The position numbers and the translations under genes were made by a program. Below, one piece after another: positions 1-5,686 of a DNA stretch of 5,686 nucleotides. The notes below the pieces were generated by a model. It saw only the letters and a list, made by a program, of their open reading frames with translations. It searched no databases and was not told where the DNA came from. Source of the stretch: an uncultured Clostridia bacterium. GTDB lineage: Bacteria; Bacillota; Clostridia; Christensenellales; Pumilibacteraceae. The first letter of the stretch is position 1. The number at the start of each line of letters is the position of its first letter. The stretch lies in assembly GCA_947588325.1 (NCBI GenBank), contig CANPYH010000090.1, forward strand, positions 1 to 5,686, in the 5' to 3' direction.

Positions 1-152
1 TCTATATACGCGCGCCTTATCTCATCAACCTTTTGGGAAGATAAACCCTCTATCGGTTTTTGCGGGTCGGAAGTACAGGCGGTGGATAAGAAGGCAAAAG
101 CACAAACAAGCGCAACTGTAAGAATAACGCTAATTACTTTAATCTTTTTCAT
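1..152 (-). CDS. Predicted lipoprotein, N-terminal part only (runs off the left edge)
   Basis: Fifty codons are visible from ATG at 152-150 before the window ends. The product begins MKKIKVISVILTVALVCAFA, a typical export signal: a lysine-rich start, a long hydrophobic stretch (about residues 6-22), then S-T-A-C with Cys26. This fits a signal peptidase II lipobox, although Ser at -3 is less usual than Leu. If so, the mature protein would be anchored to the outer face of the membrane through a lipidated Cys26. The next 24 residues are polar (QKPIEGLSSQKVDEIRRAYI) and show no motif I recognise. The start is supported by the upstream GAGGTGA sequence. The gene follows the protease stop codon by 24 nt with no terminator between, so co-transcription is likely. 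Function is unknown; a plain secreted protein cut by signal peptidase I is the alternative. Confidence 0.72.
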   Translation of the reverse strand, partial: MKKIKVISVILTVALVCAFAFLSTACTSDPQKPIEGLSSQKVDEIRRAYI

Positions 153-154
153 AT

Positions 155-161
155 TCACCTC
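155..161 (-). promoter_or_regulatory. Ribosome binding site of the lipoprotein gene
   Basis: The minus strand reads GAGGTGAATATG, with GAGGTGA matching the 3' end of 16S rRNA over seven bases. The GAGG core lies 5 nt before the ATG at 152. This site fixes the start of the partial lipoprotein gene and lies in the 24-nt gap after the protease stop, so the second gene can initiate independently on a shared transcript. Confidence 0.7.
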
Positions 162-176
162 ACCAATCATGCCACA

Positions 177-2681
177 TTAAACATAAGACGTCATCATGTT
201 CAATGTACCGTTTGCGTTCAGTTTGTCTGCACAGGTTATTAACCTGTAACCGCTATTTATATAACTGAACACAACGCTCGTCGCCGTTCCATTGCCCTTT
301 ATAGTAACGGTTTTAGACGTTTTTGCATTAAGAGTGATCGATACAAGATCTTTTAACCCCGTCCATTTTTTAGCATCACCCAAGAAACACATTTTGGAGT
401 TATATTGAACGGTTATCGATCTGTTCAACGGGTTAGTCACTTTAATACTCCATCCACCGCTAACCTTACCGCTATTGGATATGGTCAGATAATTTGCGGG
501 GTTGTCGTATATGTTCACTACGCTCTTCGATGTGTAGCAAGACATAGACGTATTGGCATTAAGATTATTTGCGTATTTCGTTATCACCGTTGTTTCATTG
601 ACTAACCTTATGGCAATACTTGTAGCAGAATAGTTTTCTTGAATTTCAACCGTTGCGTTCGAACCTTTAGCAAGAGTGAAAGTTTTTATATCACTCAGTC
701 CTGTCCAATTTTTAGCATCATCGAAGTAACACATTTTAGAATTGTACAGAACAGTACAAGATGTATCAAGAATGTTTGTGATTCTTACTAACCACTTATT
801 GCCGTTTTTGCCTATCAATTTAATGCCATCATAATCATATGCCGCAACTTTTGCACATTGACTATTTATATGACCATTCTTATTCAATTCATTGGAATAA
901 GTTATATAACGCGTGTTGCCGTCTACATAACTGAATGCAATATGCGTTGCGTTGCCATTTCCTAAAACTTTAACGGTAGTTGAACTGTGCGGGTCCAAAG
1001 TGAAATAGGCAATATCCGTCAACCCTTTCCACTCTTTTGCATCTCCTTCATAACACATCTTAGCGTTATAGATAACTTCAAGCGTTGAATTGGTAGGATT
1101 TGTAACCCGTATGTTCCAACCGCCGTCCTCGGACACAATGGAAGTGTTCAAAAATTTAAGCTCACTTGTTGCGTCCAACGCACCTCCGGTAGTACATAAA
1201 GATTCGAGAGCGGAAGATTTCTTCGCACCTTCCAAAATATTGGCTTTCAATGTGCCTGCGGCCATATCTGGATATTGGGACAACAGCAATGCCGCGACAC
1301 CCGTAACAAAAGGCGCTGCCATAGAAGTGCCACCCTTGTACGCATAGCTTCCTTTTGAGACAGGCCAAGTGCTGTAAATGTCATCACCGGGAGCAAAAAT
1401 GTCCACGGTATTTTTGCCATAGTTGGAACCCTGAGGATTTCTATATTGATCATAACCCCAATCAGATACAGTCGGACGTGACCCGTTCCGTTTAATCGCG
1501 CCAACGGATATTACGTTAGATAAAGAATTATATGCTGACGGATAATTCGGAGTAATATCTGTATCACGGTTCCCGTTTCCTGCGGAGCAAACAAACAATC
1601 CCGAGTAATTATCTATCGCTGATTTAAGAGCGCCATCATTTATATTTCCACCAGTACTATAATTAATGACAGGTATACTATTTGAGGCCGCAAAATCTAT
1701 AGCTCGAATCGTGTCTGAACCATACGCATAATATCCATTGGCTTGCTCATCATAATGATATATGTTCAATGAAACCAAACTAACATTCCAACATGCGCCC
1801 GTAATACCTATGCCGTTATTTCCTTTTGCCCCTATTATACCGGCAACATGAGTGCCATGACCTGTAAGATCAACAGGGTTGCTTACTATAGCCGATTGCC
1901 CGTTCGCAAAGTTGCGAGAAAGATATCTGTTTACGTTATCTATTAAGTCGGGGTGAGTGGAATCAATTCCCGTGTCAAGCACGCCTACAAGCAATGAAGA
2001 AGAGCCTGTAGTTTTCTCCCACATTGTCGGCAAACCTATCGAATCTATCGCCCATTGATTTGACGAAAGAGGATCGTTAGCGGTAACTGAAGCTATGGAA
2101 GCCGTTTCATTGATTTGTACAGGTTCGGGCTCCGGCTCCGATTCAAGAGTATAGATATAATCGGGGCCTGCATAAAGTACGTCGTCCCTCTTTTCCAACT
2201 CATGAATTGTATCAAGAACGTTTTGCTTGCCCGATTCCTTTAACGTCAAGCTGAATATTTTCTTGTAGTCCTCGGCGTCGATTTTATTTTCCACGCTGCC
2301 ATTGCCCACGCCAAGAGCGCTTATAGTCGCAACATCCGATTGCGATTCAAGCACTGCGCTGCTCTCTTTGGTGAGTTCCGTCACCTCACCAAACTCGGAA
2401 AGCGCACCGCCCGAGGAAGATGTATTTGCGGCTATTGTGTTGATCCCCGACGACTGTTGATCCGCCATTACTACAAGAACTTTGTCGTCAACAAAATCGT
2501 CATCGATAGTCGCGTTGCAAGGCATCTTCTCTTCGGGTAAATCCGTAATTTCTTCATCGACTGCTATCGATTCTGCCGATACCGAATTATAGCTGAATAC
2601 GCCGGCAAAGCATATTAAGCCCAACACACACGCAAAAAGTATTGACAGAATCACCAAGGTGTTACGAATTTTGTTTTTCAT
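177..2681 (-). CDS. Secreted subtilisin-like (S8) serine protease with three C-terminal repeat domains
   Basis: This 834-residue preproenzyme should be exported and self-activated outside the cell. Residues 1-36 form a Sec signal peptide with a V-S-A cleavage site. Residues 37 to about 200 are an I9-like propeptide: an early strand (DKVLVVMAD, 66-74), a Ser/Thr-rich middle, then FSLTLK and DVLYAGPDY (167-175), ending in an acidic EPEPEP linker. The S8 catalytic domain spans about 205-505. It has Asp236 in VLDTGID, His275 in GHGTHVAG, oxyanion Asn369 in SAGNGN and Ser453 in GTSMAAP, so it appears catalytically intact. Residues 508-829 carry three related units, given as a separate feature. The usual VINMSLGG segment reads VINYSTGG (338-345). 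There is no LPXTG motif or C-terminal membrane helix, so retention, if any, would depend on the repeats. Start: ATG at 2681 with AAGGAGG 7 nt upstream. The family call is firm; the substrate is unknown. Confidence 0.95.
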   Translation of the reverse strand: MKNKIRNTLVILSILFACVLGLICFAGVFSYNSVSAESIAVDEEITDLPEEKMPCNATIDDDFVDDKVLVVMADQQSSGINTIAANTSSSGGALSEFGEVTELTKESSAVLESQSDVATISALGVGNGSVENKIDAEDYKKIFSLTLKESGKQNVLDTIHELEKRDDVLYAGPDYIYTLESEPEPEPVQINETASIASVTANDPLSSNQWAIDSIGLPTMWEKTTGSSSLLVGVLDTGIDSTHPDLIDNVNRYLSRNFANGQSAIVSNPVDLTGHGTHVAGIIGAKGNNGIGITGACWNVSLVSLNIYHYDEQANGYYAYGSDTIRAIDFAASNSIPVINYSTGGNINDGALKSAIDNYSGLFVCSAGNGNRDTDITPNYPSAYNSLSNVISVGAIKRNGSRPTVSDWGYDQYRNPQGSNYGKNTVDIFAPGDDIYSTWPVSKGSYAYKGGTSMAAPFVTGVAALLLSQYPDMAAGTLKANILEGAKKSSALESLCTTGGALDATSELKFLNTSIVSEDGGWNIRVTNPTNSTLEVIYNAKMCYEGDAKEWKGLTDIAYFTLDPHSSTTVKVLGNGNATHIAFSYVDGNTRYITYSNELNKNGHINSQCAKVAAYDYDGIKLIGKNGNKWLVRITNILDTSCTVLYNSKMCYFDDAKNWTGLSDIKTFTLAKGSNATVEIQENYSATSIAIRLVNETTVITKYANNLNANTSMSCYTSKSVVNIYDNPANYLTISNSGKVSGGWSIKVTNPLNRSITVQYNSKMCFLGDAKKWTGLKDLVSITLNAKTSKTVTIKGNGTATSVVFSYINSGYRLITCADKLNANGTLNMMTSYV
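195..1160 (-). repeat. Three tandem copies of a ~95-100-residue domain inside the protease
   Basis: Protein residues 508-606, 620-714 and 731-829 (DNA 1160-864, 824-540 and 491-195) align along their full length. Shared landmarks are W-x-[IV]-[RK]-[VI]-T-N, then YN[SA]KMC[YF]xxDAKxWxGLxD, then a Thr/Ser-rich strand, an NG/NYxAT segment and a closing N/DxLNxN. The core cysteines are C543, C651 and C765, spaced 108 and 114 residues apart. Alternating hydrophobic residues suggest beta-sandwich modules, which is an inference. The DNA copies are diverged, so the duplication is old. I do not recognise a named family. A role in wall, glycan or substrate binding is plausible by position only. Confidence 0.88.
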
Positions 2682-2688
2682 TTTTCTT

Positions 2689-2695
2689 CCTCCTT
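2689..2695 (-). promoter_or_regulatory. Ribosome binding site of the protease gene
   Basis: The minus strand reads AAGGAGG followed by AAGAAAA and the ATG at 2681, a full Shine-Dalgarno match with an ideal 7-nt spacer. It confirms the chosen start and implies strong translation initiation once the gene is transcribed. Confidence 0.9.
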
Positions 2696-2713
2696 ATATA
2701 AATTTTTCGGTGA

Positions 2714-2728
2714 CATAACGGCGTTATG
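2714..2728 (-). promoter_or_regulatory. 15-bp palindrome in the predicted protease 5' leader
   Basis: CATAACG and CGTTATG flank a single central base, giving a perfect palindrome. From the predicted transcription start near 2735 it would sit at about +8 to +22, upstream of the Shine-Dalgarno. It could be an operator for a dimeric regulator or, in RNA, a short hairpin (6-bp stem, GCC loop) at the 5' end of the message. Its role is inferred from position only. Confidence 0.4.
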
Positions 2729-2741
2729 CGTCTCCGTATAT

Positions 2742-2770
2742 ATAATACAACAACATTAGTATTTTGTCAA
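2742..2770 (-). promoter_or_regulatory. Sigma-A-type promoter of the protease-lipoprotein unit
   Basis: On the minus strand a perfect -35 box TTGACA (2770-2765) is followed by exactly 17 bp and a -10 box TATTAT (2747-2742, one mismatch to TATAAT). Transcription would start near 2735, leaving a leader of about 53 nt before the protease ATG. The promoter lies downstream of the dapL terminator, so the protease unit is probably transcribed independently of pyrG-dapL. The -35 box overlaps one arm of an inverted repeat. Confidence 0.82.
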
Positions 2771-2786
2771 TACCCCCTGACAAAAT
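2761..2786. promoter_or_regulatory. Perfect 9-bp inverted repeat overlapping the protease -35 box (candidate operator)
   Basis: ATTTTGTCA (2761-2769) and TGACAAAAT (2778-2786) are exact reverse complements separated by 8 bp containing a run of five C. The arm centres are 17 bp apart, which allows two recognition helices of a dimer to bind neighbouring turns in a modest offset. One arm contains most of the TTGACA -35 box, so a bound protein would be expected to compete with RNA polymerase. No adjacent regulator gene is visible and I cannot assign the motif to a known regulator family. It lacks the T-run expected of a terminator in either direction. Confidence 0.55.
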
Positions 2787-2830
2787 TGTTAGGCTGTGTA
2801 TTCTTATGTGACATTGCCAAGAATGCAAGC

Positions 2831-2860
2831 AAAAAGCCGAGGCTATGGAGCTTCGACTTT
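2831..2860 (-). terminator. Intrinsic terminator after dapL
   Basis: On the minus strand, arms AGTCGAAGC (2858-2850) and GCCTCGGCT (2843-2835) form a 9-bp stem with one A-C mismatch and one G-T pair around the loop TCCATA. The 3' arm runs directly into TTTT (2834-2831). Upstream A residues can extend the stem by pairing with the T-run. It begins 25 nt after the dapL stop codon. In the opposite direction there is no comparable T-tract, so it should act on minus-strand transcripts and separate the housekeeping unit from the protease unit. Confidence 0.85.
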
Positions 2861-2885
2861 GGGTGTTATGGTCACAAGTGGCGAA

Positions 2886-4058
2886 TTAACCGAGAATTTT
2901 CTTTATGCGGTCGATTGCCTCGGCGGTCTTTTCGTAGGTATTAAACGCGGTGAGGCGGAAAAATCCCTCTCCGTTCTTACCGAAGCCCGAACCGGGGGTG
3001 CCGACGACATTGGCTTGCGTGAGGAGTTTATCGAAGAAGTCCCAACTATCCATGCCGCACTTGAGCCAGATATACGGCGAGTTGGTGCCGCCCGTGTGAT
3101 AAATACCCATTTCGGTGAGGGCATCGGATATGAGCTTGGCGTTCTTTTGGTAAGCCGCTATGTTCTCGCGGCATTGAGCAATACCCTCGTCGGAGTACGC
3201 AGCCGCCGCCATTCTCTGCTGTATGTAGCTCGTTCCGTTGAACTTGGTAGACTGACGGCGTGCCCACATTTTCGCGAGCTTGCCGCCGAGCAGTTCGTCG
3301 GGTACTACCGTATAACCGCAACGTGTTCCCGTGAACCCCGCCGTTTTGGAGAATGAGCAAAGCTCTATCACGCACTCCCTCGCCCCTTCCACCGCGAATA
3401 TGCTGCGGGGAATGCCGCTCTCGGTTATAAACGCCTCGTATGCCGCGTCATAGATAATTACCGCGCCTTTGCCGCGAGCGTAGTCTACCCAGGCTTTAAG
3501 CCCGTCATAGTCGAACGCCGCGCCCGTCGGGTTATTGGGCGAGCAGAGGTAGATTATATCCGCGTCCACCTTTCCGTCGGGCTTGGGCGCGAAGTCGTTA
3601 GCCTCCGTCGCGTCGCAAAAGATTATTTTTCTCCCGCTCATTATGTTGGAATCGAGGTATACGGGATAGACGGGGTCGGGTATCAATACGGTGTTATTAC
3701 TGTCGAACAGATCAACTATATTGCCGCAATCGCTCTTTGCGCCGTCGGAAACGTGTATTTCGTGAGGTGCGACCTTCACGCCGAAAAGCGAGTAGTACCG
3801 CGAAATGGCGTCGCGAAGGAAGTCGTAACCCTGCGAGTCGGGGCTGTAACCGCGAAAGGTCTCCGCCCTGCCCATCTCTTCCACCGCTTTCACACCCGCC
3901 TGAACGACGCAGGGCGCGAGAGGACGGGTTACGTCGCCGATACCCAGCTTGATTATGTCCGCGGTCGGGTGCTCCGCCGTGTATTTCTTAACCCTGTTCG
4001 CTATCTCCACAAACAGATAGCTGTTTCCTATTTTGTCGTAGTTGGTATTTATCTTCAT
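2886..4058 (-). CDS. dapL: LL-diaminopimelate aminotransferase
   Basis: This cytoplasmic, PLP-dependent class I/II aminotransferase makes LL-2,6-diaminopimelate from tetrahydrodipicolinate and glutamate in one step. That bypasses the succinylase or acetylase route and feeds peptidoglycan and lysine synthesis. The 390-residue length is close to family size. Diagnostic segments are LGIGDVT (38-44), FRGYSPDSQGYDFLR (68-82), the phosphate-region SDGAKSD (104-110), DPVYPVY (128-134), SPNNPTG with Asn176, and YDAAYE with Asp204 and Tyr207. The PLP lysine is Lys238 in CSFSKTAGFTGTRCGY, a signature typical of DapL rather than of general aspartate aminotransferases. Arg246 and the substrate-carboxylate Arg368 are present. 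It starts 4 nt after pyrG, with its ribosome binding site inside that gene, and is followed by a terminator, so it is the last gene of the unit. It looks intact. Confidence 0.95.
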   Translation of the reverse strand: MKINTNYDKIGNSYLFVEIANRVKKYTAEHPTADIIKLGIGDVTRPLAPCVVQAGVKAVEEMGRAETFRGYSPDSQGYDFLRDAISRYYSLFGVKVAPHEIHVSDGAKSDCGNIVDLFDSNNTVLIPDPVYPVYLDSNIMSGRKIIFCDATEANDFAPKPDGKVDADIIYLCSPNNPTGAAFDYDGLKAWVDYARGKGAVIIYDAAYEAFITESGIPRSIFAVEGARECVIELCSFSKTAGFTGTRCGYTVVPDELLGGKLAKMWARRQSTKFNGTSYIQQRMAAAAYSDEGIAQCRENIAAYQKNAKLISDALTEMGIYHTGGTNSPYIWLKCGMDSWDFFDKLLTQANVVGTPGSGFGKNGEGFFRLTAFNTYEKTAEAIDRIKKILG

Positions 4059-4062
4059 TTTA

Positions 4063-5682
4063 TTACTCCGCTGTTTTATTCGCTTTATGCTCGAGAGCCG
4101 CGGCTACAAACGCTTTGAATATGGGTTGAGGCTTATGCGGTCTCGATTTGAATTCGGGGTGATATTGCACGCCTATATAGAATGGATGATCGGGCAGTTC
4201 CACCGACTCGACGAGGTCGTTTTGCGGGTTCCTGCCGCCGAACACCAGCCCGAGCCGACGGAATTCGTCGCGATAGGAGTTGTTGAACTCGAAGCGGTGG
4301 CGGTGGCGTTCGAACACCGTCTTTGCCCCGTCGTAGCACCTCGAAAGCAGCGTGCCCTCCGCTATCTCACACTCATACGCGCCGAGACGCATTGTTCCGC
4401 CCGTATTCTCCAAGCCCATCTGCCCTTCCATGAAGTCGATAACTTTATCCGACGAGGCGGGGTCGAATTCCCTGCTGTTGGCCTGTGACAGCCCCGCGAC
4501 ATTACGCGCGAACTCTATCACGGCGATCTGCATACCGAGGCATATTCCGAAGTACGGGACTTTATGCTCGCGGGCGTACCGTGCGCCGAGTATCATCCCC
4601 TCTATTCCCCTGTCGCCGAAGCCGCCCGGGACGAGTATTCCGTCGCAGGACGAGAGGCGGGTTTCGTAGTTATCCTCTGTCAGCTTTTCGCTGTCCACCC
4701 AATCGATATCCACCTTCGCGCCGTTGTGTATGCCGCCGTGCGTGAGCGCCTCTATTATGGACAGATATGTATCGTACATGTGCGTGTATTTGCCGCATAT
4801 CGCGATAGTCACCTTCTTATCACGCGCCCGTGCCATGTCTAACATTTTCTGCCATGCCGTGAGATCGGGCTTGTTATCGGGGAGGTTGAGCCTGCGGGAA
4901 ACGACTTCGCAAATCTTGCTCTCCTCGAGCATGAGCGGCGCCTCGTAGAGTAGGCTGACATTGCGGTTCTCTATTACGCATTCGGGATATACGTTACAAG
5001 TCAGCGCGATCTTCTGTTTGATATTCTCGCCGAGCGGTCCGTCGCACCTGCACACTATGAGGTCGGGGCGGATACCGAGGGACTGCAACTCCTTGACGGA
5101 GTGCTGGGTCGGCTTTGATTTAAGCTCGCCGCTCGACTTAATCACGGGTACGAGGGTGACGTGTATGTATAAGCAATTCCCCCTGCCCACTTCGTTCCCC
5201 ACCTGTCTTATGGCTTCGAGGAAGGGCAGACTCTCTATGTCGCCTATGGTGCCGCCTATCTCCGTTATTACCACGTCTGCGCCGTCCGTCTTTGCAACGG
5301 AGTATACGAAACGCTTGATCTCGTTGGTTATGTGCGGTATTACCTGAACGGTCTCGCCGTTATACACGCCGTTACGCTCGTTATTAAGCACATTCCAATA
5401 TACCTTGCCCGTCGTGAGGTTGGAGAACTTGTTGAGGTTTTCGTCTATGAACCGCTCGTAGTGCCCGAGGTCGAGGTCGGTTTCCGCGCCGTCCTCGGTG
5501 ACGAACACCTCGCCGTGCTGGTATGGGCTCATAGTGCCAGGGTCGATATTTATATACGGGTCGAGTTTTTGCGATACGACTTTCAGCCCCTTGGCTTTGA
5601 GGAGCATACCGAGGCTTGCCGCCGTTATGCCCTTGCCCAGACCGCTGACAACGCCGCCCGTTACGAAGATATACTTTGTCAT
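4063..5682 (-). CDS. pyrG: CTP synthase (glutamine-hydrolysing)
   Basis: This enzyme converts UTP to CTP using ATP and ammonia from glutamine, the last step of pyrimidine nucleotide synthesis. The 539-residue length matches the family (about 535-545). The N-terminal synthetase domain (about 1-270) opens MTKYIFVTGGVVSGLGKG, containing the P-loop, and continues with KLDPYINIDPGTMSP (39-53), EDGAETDLDLGHYERF (63-78), EIGGTIGDIES (141-151) and KSKPTQHSVKEL (188-199). Asp71 and Glu141 correspond to metal-binding residues. The class I glutamine amidotransferase domain (about 290-530) has GGFGDRG (353-359), nucleophile Cys381 in GICLGMQ, and His508 and Glu510 in QYHPE, so the catalytic triad is complete. 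The start codon lies 4 nt from the window edge, so promoter and ribosome binding site are not visible. The match of the N-terminus to the family supports this start. Confidence 0.98.
   Translation of the reverse strand: MTKYIFVTGGVVSGLGKGITAASLGMLLKAKGLKVVSQKLDPYINIDPGTMSPYQHGEVFVTEDGAETDLDLGHYERFIDENLNKFSNLTTGKVYWNVLNNERNGVYNGETVQVIPHITNEIKRFVYSVAKTDGADVVITEIGGTIGDIESLPFLEAIRQVGNEVGRGNCLYIHVTLVPVIKSSGELKSKPTQHSVKELQSLGIRPDLIVCRCDGPLGENIKQKIALTCNVYPECVIENRNVSLLYEAPLMLEESKICEVVSRRLNLPDNKPDLTAWQKMLDMARARDKKVTIAICGKYTHMYDTYLSIIEALTHGGIHNGAKVDIDWVDSEKLTEDNYETRLSSCDGILVPGGFGDRGIEGMILGARYAREHKVPYFGICLGMQIAVIEFARNVAGLSQANSREFDPASSDKVIDFMEGQMGLENTGGTMRLGAYECEIAEGTLLSRCYDGAKTVFERHRHRFEFNNSYRDEFRRLGLVFGGRNPQNDLVESVELPDHPFYIGVQYHPEFKSRPHKPQPIFKAFVAAALEHKANKTAE
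4066..4069 (-). promoter_or_regulatory. dapL ribosome binding site embedded in the end of pyrG
   Basis: The minus strand reads GCGGAGTAATAAAATG: GGAG lies within the last two sense codons of pyrG (Ala538, Glu539), followed by the TAA stop and, 4 nt on, the dapL ATG. The GGAG-to-ATG spacing is 7 nt. A ribosome finishing pyrG covers this site, so translational coupling is likely. Confidence 0.75.
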
Positions 5683-5686
5683 AATT

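Noticed and set aside
405..1504. Short alternative frames on both strands inside the protease gene
   Set aside because: They fall within the protease coding frame, which has complete domain structure from signal peptide to last repeat, and none has a convincing start region or recognisable product.
2096..2145. EPEPEP-coding stretch as a tandem DNA repeat or slippage site
   Set aside because: It is only a few dipeptide units long and is explained as the flexible acidic linker between propeptide and catalytic domain.
2761..2786. The inverted repeat as a transcription terminator
   Set aside because: Neither strand has a T-run after the stem, the stem is AT-rich, and a better terminator already lies at 2831-2860 between it and dapL.
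2778..2811. A divergent plus-strand promoter (CTGACA, 17 bp, ATTCTT)
   Set aside because: The -35-like box is only the mirror arm of the inverted repeat, the -10 match is poor, and no plausible plus-strand gene follows.
2796..4488. Long plus-strand open frames opposite dapL and the end of pyrG (for example 2796-3356, 3753-4118, 4042-4488)
   Set aside because: They lie antisense to two clearly recognisable, intact enzymes, and their translations show no family motifs. Open antisense frames are expected from the codon bias of GC-richer genes.

Overview
The window looks like chromosomal DNA from a low-to-moderate-GC Gram-positive bacterium, most likely a member of the Clostridia (Bacillota). 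This is an inference from several things: a canonical AAGGAGG ribosome binding site, a near-consensus sigma-A-type promoter, a secreted S8 protease with a Clostridia-style prodomain, a lipoprotein-type signal peptide, and lysine synthesis through LL-diaminopimelate aminotransferase (DapL). No species can be named from the sequence alone. All genes lie on the minus strand, so transcription runs from the right end (5686) to the left end (1).

Right half (5682 to about 2831) is a housekeeping unit. A complete CTP synthase gene (pyrG) is followed after 4 nt by a complete dapL gene. The dapL ribosome binding site lies inside the last codons of pyrG, and an intrinsic terminator sits 25 nt after dapL. 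The promoter of this unit is outside the window. The genes supply CTP (nucleic acids, phospholipid and envelope precursors) and LL-diaminopimelate (peptidoglycan and lysine).

Middle (2682-2885) is a compact regulatory region. Reading leftward it holds the dapL terminator, then a promoter with TTGACA, a 17-bp spacer and TATTAT. Its -35 box is embedded in one arm of a perfect 9-bp inverted repeat, and a second 15-bp palindrome lies in the predicted 5' leader. This is a good candidate for a tightly regulated promoter.

Left half (2681 to 1) is an export-related unit. It starts with an 834-aa secreted subtilisin-like protease: signal peptide, prodomain, catalytic domain with an intact D236/H275/N369/S453 set, and three tandem copies of a roughly 95-100-residue C-terminal domain that I do not recognise. 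Only 24 nt later, with its own ribosome binding site, a small predicted lipoprotein begins and runs off the left edge. This half is visibly more AT-rich than the pyrG-dapL half.

The most interesting items are the triplicated protease domain with its invariant YN[SA]KMC core and the inverted repeat over the protease promoter. I saw no RNA genes, mobile elements or CRISPR arrays.
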